NCBI RefSeq assembly: GCF_005144585.1
Contig: NZ_SSMQ01000009.1
Span: forward strand, 168,583 to 232,582
Direction: 5' to 3'
DNA length: 64,000 nt
Source: Polyangium fumosum
Lineage (GTDB): Bacteria; Myxococcota_A; Polyangia; Polyangiales; Polyangiaceae
Shown here in pieces: positions 16,656 to 24,403 of this stretch; position 1 is the stretch's first letter; every line of letters begins with the position of its first letter. The notes beneath the pieces are model-generated. The model worked only from the letters and a program-made list of their open reading frames with translations, was not told the DNA's origin and did not search any database. A program made the translations under genes and the position numbers.

Positions 16656-16880
16656 GTGGACTCCCTGTTCGATCAAGTAGTCCAGCGTAGCGGCCTTTCG
16701 CCGGTGTTCGCGAAGGGCACGATCCAGCGGGCCTTCGCGCGGATCGGCGTCGATGCGGCGAAGATGAAGCGCGACGATCTCGAGCGCGCGCTCCCCACGC
16801 TCCAGGCCGCGCTGGGCGTGTTCCTGCCGCCGCAGGAGCTCAAGGAACGAATCACGGACATCGGCAGGCTCTGCCGCTGA
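16656..16880 (+). CDS. Small helical protein, 74 aa
   Basis: This is a short soluble protein, predicted all-helical, with the segments LFDQVVQRSGLSPVFAKGTIQRAFARIGV and DDLERALPTLQAALGVFLPPQELKERITDIGRL. The start is GTG 16656, with AAGGA about ten bases upstream. The ATG at 16645 is in another frame. The pattern 'xxFAKGTIxRAxxRxGxDxxxLxxxDLxxALPxLxxxLxxFLPPxExxxRxxxIxxL' looks like a small conserved DNA- or protein-binding helical bundle, but I cannot name a family. It lies 20 bp before moeA and may be co-transcribed. Confidence 0.65.
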   Translation: MDSLFDQVVQRSGLSPVFAKGTIQRAFARIGVDAAKMKRDDLERALPTLQAALGVFLPPQELKERITDIGRLCR

Positions 16881-16900
16881 TCACGGAGCAGGGGGGGCAC

Positions 16901-18154
16901 GTGGGCGTGCGAGACGTGCGCATGCGTGGCTTCCGGAAGCGCACGAGCGTCGAGGAGGCGCTGGCCGCGCTCGTGTCGCGCACGGTCGAGCTCGAAGCCG
17001 AGCGCGTGCACGTCACGCAGGCGAGCGGGCGTGTGCTCGCCGAGGACGTGGCCGCCGCCGCGAGCGTGCCGCACTTCCGACGCGCCGCGATGGATGGATG
17101 GGCCGTCGTCGGAGCGTCGACGTTCGGGGCGAGCACGTACGCGCCTGTCTCGCTCGTGCTGATCGGCGAGGCGAGGCCGGGCAGGCCGTTCGCGGGCGTG
17201 CTGCGGCGCGGCGAGGCCGTGCGCATCACGACGGGCGCGCCGGTGCCCGAGGGCGCGGACGCGGTCCTCATGGCCGAGCGCGCCGAGGAGATCACGCGCG
17301 GCGATCAGACGATCGTCTCTGTCGCGGAGCCGGTCTCGCCGGGGAAACACGTCAGCGCGATCGGCGAGGACGTGCCCGCCGGGACGCTCGTGGCGAGGCG
17401 AGGCCGCAAGCTCCGGCCGCAGGACGTGGGGCTCTTGGCGAGCGTCGGCGCGGGGCTCGTGTCCGTCGTGCGCAGGCCCCGCGTACGGGTCGTGATCACG
17501 GGCGACGAGTTGCTCGCGCCGGGCAGCATGCCCGAGGGCTCGTGCATCGTCGACTCGAACAGCGTGGTGCTCGCGGCGCTCGTCGCGCGGGACGGCGGCG
17601 CGCTCTCGCCCACCGTGCGCGCGGCCGATCGGTACGAGCTCGTGCGCGAGGCGATCGGCGGCGGCGACGAGGACGTCGTGCTCGTCTCGGGCGGCTCGTC
17701 CGTGGGCCCCGAGGATCACGCGCCGCTCGCGCTCGCGGAGATCGGCGAGGTCACGGTGCACGGCGTGGCGATGCGCCCGTCGAGCCCGGCTGGCTTCGGC
17801 TTCGTCCCCGGAGACGGCCGCCCGCGCCCCGTCTTCCTCCTGCCGGGCAACCCGGTCTCTTGCTTGTGCGCGTACGAGTTTTTTGCAGGTCCAACGATCC
17901 GCGCGCTCGGCGGCCTCCCGCGCGCGTGGCCCCATCCGCGCGGAAAGGGCCGGCTCGACGCGAAGATCGTCTCTGAGCTCGGCCGCGTGGACTACGTCCG
18001 CGTGAAGTACGACGGCGCGCGGGTCACGCCGATCATGACGAGCGGCGCGTCGATCCTCTCCTCCACGACCCGCGCGGACGGCGTCGTGCTCGTCCCCGCC
18101 GGCAGCGAGGGCCATGGAGAGGGCGAGGAGGTCGAGGTTCTCCTCTATGATTGA
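16901..18154 (+). CDS. moeA: Molybdopterin molybdenumtransferase
   Basis: MoeA inserts molybdate into adenylylated molybdopterin to form the molybdenum cofactor. The 417 residues carry the family signatures in order: HFRRAAMDGWAVVGAST, the TTGAPVPEGADAV segment, GDELLAPG, SNS(V)VLAALV, VSGGSSVGPEDH and FLLPGNPVSCLCAYEFF. The start is GTG 16901, preceded by AGGGGGG; ATG 16922 is possible. The neighbours are the small gene 16656-16880 upstream and mobA 15 bp downstream, consistent with a molybdenum cofactor unit. No molybdoenzyme is in the window. Confidence 0.92.
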   Translation: MGVRDVRMRGFRKRTSVEEALAALVSRTVELEAERVHVTQASGRVLAEDVAAAASVPHFRRAAMDGWAVVGASTFGASTYAPVSLVLIGEARPGRPFAGVLRRGEAVRITTGAPVPEGADAVLMAERAEEITRGDQTIVSVAEPVSPGKHVSAIGEDVPAGTLVARRGRKLRPQDVGLLASVGAGLVSVVRRPRVRVVITGDELLAPGSMPEGSCIVDSNSVVLAALVARDGGALSPTVRAADRYELVREAIGGGDEDVVLVSGGSSVGPEDHAPLALAEIGEVTVHGVAMRPSSPAGFGFVPGDGRPRPVFLLPGNPVSCLCAYEFFAGPTIRALGGLPRAWPHPRGKGRLDAKIVSELGRVDYVRVKYDGARVTPIMTSGASILSSTTRADGVVLVPAGSEGHGEGEEVEVLLYD

Positions 18155-18169
18155 CCTCGGGGAAGCGTC

Positions 18170-18856
18170 GTGAAGCAAGCGCAGCTCCTCAACGTCGTGG
18201 ACCGGGACCTCGTCCCCGGCCTCGGCGCCGTCGTCCTCGCGGGCGGCCGCAGCAGCCGCATGGGCCGCCCCAAGGCCTGGCTCCCCTTCGGCGACGAGGT
18301 CCTCCTCCAGCGCGTCGTGCGTCGCCTCGCCACGGTCGCCGCGCCCCTCGTCGTCGTCCGCGCCCCCGGGCAAGTGCTCCCGCCTCTGCCGGCCGACGTC
18401 ACCATCGCCGACGACCCCGTCGAAGGTCGCGGGCCTCTCCAGGGCATCGCGGTGGGCCTCGCGGCGCTCGCCGGCAAGGCCGAAGCTGCGTTCGTCTCCG
18501 CCACCGACGCGCCTTTCGTGGATCCTTCGCTCGTGCGTTTTCTCTCGGATCTCCGCGGCTCCATGCGCGACGTCGTCGTCCCCCGCGCCGGCGGGCATGA
18601 CCACCCGCTCGCGGCGGTGTACGGCGTCTCGGTCCTGTCCGAGATCGACGCCCTCCTCGCCGAGGACCGCCTCCGCCCGTTTTTCCTATTCGAGCGCGTC
18701 CGCACCCTCGTCGTCCCTGAAAATCAGCTCCGCGAGGCGCCTCTCGTTTCCCTGTCCGGCGACGAGATCCTCGCCTTGCGAAACCTCAACACGCCCGAGG
18801 ACTTTCGCGCGGCGCTCGACGTCGCGGGCCTGCCGATGCCGCGCGATCCGGCTTGA
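18170..18856 (+). CDS. mobA: Molybdenum cofactor guanylyltransferase
   Basis: MobA-type nucleotidyltransferase that adds GMP to the molybdenum cofactor to make the bis-MGD form. The 228 residues begin with GLGAVVLAGGRSSRMGRPKAW (GTP-binding LAGGxSxRMGxxK). TIADDPVEGRGPLQGIAVGLAAL and FVSATDAPFVDPSLV (metal-binding Asp) and the C-terminal LRNLNTPED follow as in the family. The start is GTG 18170. The stop overlaps the TTG start of the protease gene (TTGA). CTP-specific MocA-like use cannot be excluded, but the GTP-type motifs favour MobA. Confidence 0.87.
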   Translation: MKQAQLLNVVDRDLVPGLGAVVLAGGRSSRMGRPKAWLPFGDEVLLQRVVRRLATVAAPLVVVRAPGQVLPPLPADVTIADDPVEGRGPLQGIAVGLAALAGKAEAAFVSATDAPFVDPSLVRFLSDLRGSMRDVVVPRAGGHDHPLAAVYGVSVLSEIDALLAEDRLRPFFLFERVRTLVVPENQLREAPLVSLSGDEILALRNLNTPEDFRAALDVAGLPMPRDPA

Positions 18857-19914
18857 GCGAAGGCCGCCCACCGGCCACGCTAGGCCCGATGCAAAGGGAC
18901 CAAGCCGAGACGACCGACGATTCCCCCGCGGCCGATGTGCAGGCCGCCGAGGCGCCTCTGCCCGATCCCCATGCCGACGCCGCCGCGCCCGCCGCGGGCC
19001 CGCTCCGGTGGCAGAAAAACCTGCTCCTCCTCGTCCTCACCATCGCCTCGACGCTCGTCACCTTTGCCCTCTCGAACGGCCTCGTCCCCGAAGGCGCGCC
19101 GTTCGCCGAGCAGCTCCGCGGCGTGCTCCGCGCGTGGACGTATACCGTTCCGCTCATGGCCATCTTGCTGACGCACGAGCTCGGCCATTACTTCGCGGCG
19201 CGCCTCCACAAGGTCCCGGCCTCGCTCCCTTTTTTCATTCCCCTGCCCCTCCTGAGCCCGTTCGGCACCATGGGCGCGGTCATCGGCATGAGCGGACGCA
19301 TCAAGAGCCGCAATGCCTTGCTCGACATCGGCGCGGCCGGCCCGCTCGCCGGCCTCCTCGTCGCCATTCCGGTGATCCTCTACGGCCTGCGCACCTCGCC
19401 CGTCCTGCCCATCCCCGAGGAGGGCATCCAGGAAGGGCAATGCCTGCTCTATTTCGCCCTGAAGCGCCTCGCCATCGGCACGATCCCCGCGGGGCACGAC
19501 GTCTTCCTCAATGGTCCCGCGTTCGCGGGCTGGGTCGGGCTCTTCGTCACGATGCTGAACCTCGTCCCCGTCGGCCAGCTCGACGGCGGGCACATCGCGT
19601 ATGCCCTCTTCGGCGAGAAGCAGAATCGATATGCCCGGATCGTCCACGTGACGATGCTCGGCATGTTCCTCTTGAACCTCGCCCGCTTCCTGCCCCCGGC
19701 GCTCCGGGCCGGCGAGGGCGTCGGCGACGCCGTCGGCAATTCGATCTCGTGGCTCGTGTGGTTCGTCCTGGTCCACCTGCTCGGCCGCCTCGGCGGCAAG
19801 GATCATCCGCCGACCGAGCCGGGCGAGCTCTCGCCCGTGCGCCGCGGCATCGCGGTCCTCTCGCTCGTCGTCTTCGTCCTGCTCTTCATGCCGACGCCCT
19901 GGTCGAAGTATTGA
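18853..19914 (+). CDS. M50-family site-2 intramembrane protease
   Basis: This polytopic membrane metalloprotease of the S2P/M50 group cleaves within membranes. The 353 residues start with an acidic Pro/Ala-rich tail (1-50). Hydrophobic segments follow, with the zinc motif ILLTHELGHYFAARLHKVPAS (HExxH) near residue 111 and the second zinc ligand in TMLNLVPVGQLDGGHI (LDG motif) near residue 240. LLSPFGTMGAVIGMSGRIKSRNALLDIGAAGPLAGL is characteristic of the subgroup without PDZ domain that resembles plant EGY proteases. The start is read as TTG 18853 overlapping the mobA stop; ATG 18889 is possible. Its substrate is unknown; location next to moeA/mobA may be coincidental. Confidence 0.87.
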   Translation: MSEGRPPATLGPMQRDQAETTDDSPAADVQAAEAPLPDPHADAAAPAAGPLRWQKNLLLLVLTIASTLVTFALSNGLVPEGAPFAEQLRGVLRAWTYTVPLMAILLTHELGHYFAARLHKVPASLPFFIPLPLLSPFGTMGAVIGMSGRIKSRNALLDIGAAGPLAGLLVAIPVILYGLRTSPVLPIPEEGIQEGQCLLYFALKRLAIGTIPAGHDVFLNGPAFAGWVGLFVTMLNLVPVGQLDGGHIAYALFGEKQNRYARIVHVTMLGMFLLNLARFLPPALRAGEGVGDAVGNSISWLVWFVLVHLLGRLGGKDHPPTEPGELSPVRRGIAVLSLVVFVLLFMPTPWSKY

Positions 19915-19925
19915 GCGAGCGCTCG

Positions 19926-20350
19926 CTACACGAGCGTCTCGAACAACGTATCGAGGAGCCGATCCGTGGCCCGGGCGCTGCCCTCGGGCCCTCGGCTCAT
20001 GGGCGCGAAGCGCCACGAATCGCGACGGGAGCACCGGTGGAGATCGAGGATCTCGTGATCGAGGTCGAGGCCGCCGGGGCCCGTTTCGCGTGCCCCGAGC
20101 GGCGCTCTCTCGTTCTCCTCCATGGAATCATCAGCCCGCGGCGCGCCGCCGAAGCCCGGCGCGCGGCCGCCCGATTCGCCGCGCCCGGGCCACACGCGCC
20201 CCCATCGCGCCCACGCCCGCGGCGGAATCGGCGCCGCGGCGCTCTTCCTCGTCCTCGAACTCGGCCAGGACGAATTCGACGAGGGTCACGCTCTCCATGT
20301 ATTCGTTCGTCGTGAAAGACCAGGGATCGACGGGGATGGGCCTCCGATCG
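19926..20350 (-). pseudogene. Possible decayed reading frame between the M50 gene and the zinc-ribbon gene
   Basis: In this 592-bp gap (19915-20506) no intact gene is convincing. Two frames on the minus strand look partly natural. One (20310 to 20131) reads MESVTLVEFVLAEFEDEEERRG and then stops; the other (20195 to 19926) reads LDLDHEILDLHRCSRRDSW to FETLV. Joined by one frameshift they would make one protein of about 120 residues. The join is my inference and no family is recognised, so this may be just non-coding DNA. Confidence 0.3.
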
Positions 20351-20506
20351 TGACGTGCAATGGACGGACGGCGGCGAATGCGAGGCGAAAGAAAGCGCAT
20401 GTTGTTTCTCTCGAAGGTAAGACGTCGACAGCTCTAAGTACGTATCAAGAGATGCTGCTCGCGCCCTTTTCGCTCGCGGCCGCGTCACAAAAAGGGCGCG
20501 CGAAAT

Positions 20507-21361
20507 TCAAGGCTTCGCTTTGACGGCCGCCGCCATGGCCTCCACGAGCGACATCGTCGGCGGGGGCACTGAAGGCGTCGGCTCCGGCTCCTCTTCGGCC
20601 TCCACCGGCTCCGCCGTGGGCGCAGGCGCGGGCGCCTTCGCGACGGGCACCGCATTCCGGTTCGCCCGGGGCACGTGGCTTTGCCAGCTCGGCGCGGGCA
20701 TCGCCGCAAGGGCAGGCTTTGCCTCGGGGAGCGCCTTCACCGGCTCCTCGGCGCGCGGCGGCGCCGTCTCCAGCCGGAAGCTCGTGGCGATGCGGTGGGC
20801 CCGCTCCGTCGCGCCCGGCATGACCCTGCCCGCGAGCTCCGGCGCCGCCAGCGACGAACGTCCGGCCCGCGCCGCCCGCTCCGAGCCGACCTTGTAGCCC
20901 ATCACCAGCGATCCTCCGACGGCCACGGCCAAGAGCACGCGGTCGAACGTAATCGGCCGCGGCCGCGACGAGGTCGGCTCACGCTCGCGCGCGGCGTCGC
21001 TCGCGGCCTGCGCCGGCGTCGCCGCCGCTGCAGACGCCGGGAAGAGGTCGACGCCGCGGATCGCCGCGCGGACGCTCATCGACACCTCCCCGAGGCCCAT
21101 GCCGGACGGAGGCGGCAGCATCGACGCACGCGAACGATCCGCGAGCTCGTGCAGCTCCTCCAGCCGATCCTCCTTGCTACGTGGCCCCTCGCGCCCGCTC
21201 CCGGGCGCCCATCGGCACGTCGGATCTTCGTCCGCGAGGTTCGTTTGTCCCCGGAAACGTGAAGCAAAGACCTCCGATACGCACCGAGGACAGATCGTCG
21301 CCTCCGTCCCCGGGCGTTCGCGCACTCGGGTCCCCCCACAGACGCCGCAAATCGAGCTCAT
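20507..21361 (-). CDS. Membrane protein with N-terminal zinc ribbon
   Basis: The product has 284 residues. The N-terminus has two CxxC pairs (C5, C8, C24, C27: CGVCGGT...ICPRC), a zinc ribbon. A disordered linker follows, then one hydrophobic helix near residue 145 (RVLLAVAVGGSLVMGYKVG), and a long Ala/Pro/Glu-rich C-terminal part ending in PTPSVPPPTMSLVEAMAAAVKAKP. The layout (cytoplasmic zinc ribbon, one helix, Pro-rich outer part) is common in myxobacterial proteins of unknown function. The ATG at 21361 is preceded by GGGGGGATC. Membrane topology is inferred from the single helix. Confidence 0.7.
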   Translation of the reverse strand: MSSICGVCGGTRVRERPGTEATICPRCVSEVFASRFRGQTNLADEDPTCRWAPGSGREGPRSKEDRLEELHELADRSRASMLPPPSGMGLGEVSMSVRAAIRGVDLFPASAAAATPAQAASDAAREREPTSSRPRPITFDRVLLAVAVGGSLVMGYKVGSERAARAGRSSLAAPELAGRVMPGATERAHRIATSFRLETAPPRAEEPVKALPEAKPALAAMPAPSWQSHVPRANRNAVPVAKAPAPAPTAEPVEAEEEPEPTPSVPPPTMSLVEAMAAAVKAKP

Positions 21362-21572
21362 TGGATCCCCCCGAATCCAAGCAGTATGCTCAGCTAGTGC
21401 CTCATACTACCAAGCCAAAGCGAGCGTGCATGTCCATTCGACGCGGCTCGGGGGGCGCGGGTTGCGTCGAAAAGCGGCTCGCTCGGGGCGGACGCGGCGC
21501 TTCGAGCGGGGGCGTGAAACTCGCGCGTGGCGCGGCTCGTGTGCTAGGAAGGCCGCGCTTGGAGGAAAAAGA

Positions 21573-22001
21573 ATGGGACTTTCCGATGCGCTCGCGGACA
21601 AGGACAAGAAGGGCCGGATCATCTCCGACTGCGCCACGTTGATCGACGAAGAGGTCGCGTCGAAGGGGCTCGCCGCGCTGCCGCTCAAGGCGGGTTACAA
21701 GGCGATCAAGGGCATCAAGCCCGGCTTCATTCCGCACGTCCTCGAATCGCTCCTGCCCGAGATGGCCACGAAGGTGGACCCGCTCTGGGCCGAGGGCGTC
21801 TCCGCGGGCAATCCCGTCAAATTCTTCCAGGACAACCGCGGGCGCGTCGCGGACGCCCTGCTCTCCGTGACCGACGCAAAATCGAAAAACGCGAAAAACG
21901 CGCTCGTCCGTTCGACCTACGAATCGCTGCGCGGCACGGCCAAGAAGCACGTCGAGGAGGCCATCCCGCGCCTCTCGAAGGTCATCGAAAAGTACGCCTG
22001 A
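21573..22001 (+). CDS. Small conserved protein, 142 aa (DUF6918-like)
   Basis: The protein is helical and basic, of soluble type: GLSDALADKDKKGRIISDCATLIDEEVASKG, then a middle AGYKAIKGIKPGFIPHVLESLLPEMATKVDPLW and a C-terminal VADALLSVTDAKSKNAKNALVRSTYESLRGTAKKHVEEAIPRLSKVIEKYA. I match it from memory to a family of unknown function (DUF6918). The ATG at 21573 follows GGAGGAAAA at ideal distance, so the start is firm. It converges on the CDF gene with 13 bp between the stops. Confidence 0.8.
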   Translation: MGLSDALADKDKKGRIISDCATLIDEEVASKGLAALPLKAGYKAIKGIKPGFIPHVLESLLPEMATKVDPLWAEGVSAGNPVKFFQDNRGRVADALLSVTDAKSKNAKNALVRSTYESLRGTAKKHVEEAIPRLSKVIEKYA

Positions 22002-22014
22002 CGCGGAGCGACGC

Positions 22015-22944
22015 TCAGGCGACCTGCGCCGTCCGCGGGATGTCCGGCTCGACGAAGCACCAGCGCACGTCGGACCTCCGGTGGCGCAGTGACGCCTCGA
22101 ACTCGTTGATCGCCGTGCAGACCTCGTTCGTGGTCACGCCCTCGTAAAAGCTCACCTTCACGGCCACGAGCACCTCGCCCGGACCTTGCTGCATCGTGAT
22201 CACGTGCAGCACCCGATCGATCTTCGGGTGCGCCGCGACCGCCTGCCGCACCGCCACCTCGACCTCCGGATCGGCCGACTCGCCGATCAGGAGCGACATG
22301 ATCTCCACCGCGAGGAAGACGGCCACGGCCACGAGCACGACCCCGATCGCGACGCTGCCGACCGCGTCCCACTTCGGATCCCCGGTCACGTACGCCGCCG
22401 CCAGCGCGATCGACGCGAGGACGAGGCCGAGCGAGGCCGCCGCGTTCTCGCCGAAGACGACGACGAGGTCCGAGTCCTTCGTGTCCTTGAGGTACTGGAA
22501 GAACGGCTTCTGCCCGCGGCGCTTGTTCATCTCGCGGATGTTCGAGATCGTCGCGTTGCCCTCGAGCAGCAGGGAAAACCCGAGGATCCCGAGGCCGAGG
22601 TGCACCTTCTCCACGGGCTCGGGGTGGCCGAGCTTGTGGATCCCCTCGTAGATCGAGAAGACGCCGCCACCCGAGAAGAGCAGCAGCGCGACCAGGAACG
22701 ACCAGAAGTAGAGCGAGCGCCCGTAGCCGAGCGGGTGCGACGCGTCCGGCTTCTTCCGCGCCCGGTTCACGCCGAGCAGGAGCAGGAGCTGGTTGCCGCA
22801 ATCCGCCGCCGAGTGCAGCGTCTCGGCGAGCAGCGCGCCCGAGCCCGTCAGGAACGCGACCACCCCCTTGCCCGCCGCGATGGCGAGGTTGGTGAGCAGC
22901 GACTGGACGATATGGGAGGTCGAATGGTCTTCCGACGACGACAC
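22015..22944 (-). CDS. Cation diffusion facilitator (Zn/Fe/Mn efflux)
   Basis: CDF transporters export divalent metals such as Zn2+ in exchange for protons. This 309-residue protein shows the N-terminal helices with SGALLAETLHSAADCGNQLLLLLG (family signature, metal site AxxxHSxxD type), HPLGYGRSLYFWSF, three to four more helices, and the cytoplasmic C-terminal domain (ADPEVEVAVRQAVAAHPKIDRVLHVITMQQGP). The start is GTG 22944, not the ATG at 22998, because that ATG lies inside the terminator of the upstream gene. Confidence 0.9.
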   Translation of the reverse strand: MSSSEDHSTSHIVQSLLTNLAIAAGKGVVAFLTGSGALLAETLHSAADCGNQLLLLLGVNRARKKPDASHPLGYGRSLYFWSFLVALLLFSGGGVFSIYEGIHKLGHPEPVEKVHLGLGILGFSLLLEGNATISNIREMNKRRGQKPFFQYLKDTKDSDLVVVFGENAAASLGLVLASIALAAAYVTGDPKWDAVGSVAIGVVLVAVAVFLAVEIMSLLIGESADPEVEVAVRQAVAAHPKIDRVLHVITMQQGPGEVLVAVKVSFYEGVTTNEVCTAINEFEASLRHRRSDVRWCFVEPDIPRTAQVA

Positions 22945-22965
22945 GGCAGCCCTTGTATCACGAGC

Positions 22966-23014
22966 GGGCCCCGAAAAAGAAAACCCCCAGCAGGCCAAAG
23001 CATGCTGGGGGTTT
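22966..23014 (-). terminator. Intrinsic terminator of the fusA operon
   Basis: On the minus strand AAACCCCCAGCA and TGCTGGGGGTTT form a perfect 12-bp stem with a 10-nt loop (22981-22992 with 23003-23014), followed at once by TCTTTTTC. This is a textbook factor-independent terminator, 73 bp after the stop of the ATPase-SLOG gene. It separates that unit from the CDF gene. Confidence 0.9.
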
Positions 23015-23086
23015 GGGGGCGCAGCTCGGCTTGCCGAGCGTAGCCCCCATGCGCTGACCGCGGGTTCGCTTACGGAGAGCCTTCGC

Positions 23087-24403
23087 TCAGGAAGGATCGC
23101 CGAACGACCGCTGGAAGAGCTCCTCGATCGCCTGCTTTCCGTCCTCGGTCAGGTTCTGCGTGCCGATGCCGGCGAAGGCCTCGCTCTTGATCATCGGCAG
23201 GGTCGCCATCTCCCACGCCGTCCCGCTCCAGCGGAACCAGGTCCGCTTCTGCTGGTCGAAGACGTAGAGCGGCTTCTTCCAGAGCCGCGCGAGCTCCGCG
23301 CCCCAGCCCGTGCCGCCGCGGACCGTGCCGTCGTCCTGGATCTGGCCGACGACGAAGACCTCGCGCGCCGCGTTGATCTGGTACCAGATCGTCTGCAGCA
23401 CGTTGCGCACCAGCGGGATCTCGCTGAGCACGCGGCCGAGGCGCTTCGACACGTAGACCAGGCTGAAGTCGCCGCGACGCAGGTCCGCCTCGCTCAGCAC
23501 CTGCACGCCGCGCGTACGCTCGCGCAGCGTGTGGCCCTCGAAGCTGAAGTTCGTCTCCGTGAGGCCCCAGCGCTCCGCACACGCGCCGAACGCCGCCTCC
23601 GCGCCCTTCGCGCCGCCCGAGTACAGGCGGTAGCGCTTGGCGTCGCGCGGGCGCTCGGAGGCCGGCGGGATGTCCGCGTCGATGATCCGCATCGTGTGCG
23701 GCTCGAGGCGGAGCGAGAGATCGGCGATCTCCTTGCTGTCGTGATCCTTGAGCAGGCGCAGGCGCACGACGTCCTTCTCGGGGTCGAGGAAGACCACGAC
23801 GCCGAACTTGTCGAAGAACTTATCGACCGGCGCGGGCGCCGAGCCCGGCTTCGCCTCGCCGGCCTTCGTCGTCGTCGAGAGCCAGAGCTCGGCCGAGTGG
23901 TCCCGCGCGAGCGTGCTCAGCGTCTCGATCATGGCCTCGGTCGCGTGCGCGCAGTCGAAGCCGTCGATGATGATCACGTCCGGCGAGAAGTGCGCGATCT
24001 CGCGGGCAAACGCCACGGTCTCGACGAGCTTCTTCATCGACGACGACGCGCCTTCGGTCGTGTTCGCGTGACCGAGGAGCGAGAAGATCAGCCGGTGACG
24101 CTCCAGGTCCAGGCGCACGGACTCGGGCTCGGCGAGCTTCGTGTACGACGCGATGTCGTGGAAGAGCTCGTCGTAGTAAGCGCGCACGTGATCGACGGCG
24201 TGCTCCGTCGAGATGTGCAGCACGCGCCGATCACGCAGCAGATCGTCCAGCGCGATCTGCACGAGGAGCGCCGTCTTGCCGACGCCCGCGCGCGACAGCA
24301 CGACGCCCACGTTGCCGCGGCCCAGGCCGCCGTGCATCGACTTCTCGAAGACCCGCATGGGGCTCCGCTCGTTGACCTCTTTGCGGTACATCGGTGCCCT
24401 CAC
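23087..24403 (-). CDS. RecA/KaiC-like ATPase fused to a SLOG-like domain, coupled to EF-G
   Basis: The product has 438 residues. N-terminal half: a RecA-type ATPase with Walker [12 protein letters not shown] (near 38-48), [13 protein letters not shown] (Walker B, near 141) and a sensor strand LWLSTTT, of the KaiC/RadA-like kind. C-terminal half (from about residue 265): [20 protein letters not shown], a Rossmann-type GGAxGAE motif as in SLOG/DprA-like nucleotide-binding domains, then [34 protein letters not shown] and [22 protein letters not shown]. Its GTG start overlaps the fusA stop (GTGA), so it is translationally coupled to EF-G. A terminator follows. Role unknown; the SLOG call is mine from motif shape. 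Confidence 0.8.
   Translation of the reverse strand: MRAPMYRKEVNERSPMRVFEKSMHGGLGRGNVGVVLSRAGVGKTALLVQIALDDLLRDRRVLHISTEHAVDHVRAYYDELFHDIASYTKLAEPESVRLDLERHRLIFSLLGHANTTEGASSSMKKLVETVAFAREIAHFSPDVIIIDGFDCAHATEAMIETLSTLARDHSAELWLSTTTKAGEAKPGSAPAPVDKFFDKFGVVVFLDPEKDVVRLRLLKDHDSKEIADLSLRLEPHTMRIIDADIPPASERPRDAKRYRLYSGGAKGAEAAFGACAERWGLTETNFSFEGHTLRERTRGVQVLSEADLRRGDFSLVYVSKRLGRVLSEIPLVRNVLQTIWYQINAAREVFVVGQIQDDGTVRGGTGWGAELARLWKKPLYVFDQQKRTWFRWSGTAWEMATLPMIKSEAFAGIGTQNLTEDGKQAIEELFQRSFGDPS

Noticed and set aside
16673..18604. 643-codon minus-strand frame
   Set aside because: Antisense of moeA and mobA, which have complete family motifs on the + strand.
22945..22998. ATG start of the CDF gene at 22998
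   Set aside because: That ATG lies inside the terminator hairpin of the upstream unit; GTG 22944 is a better start.
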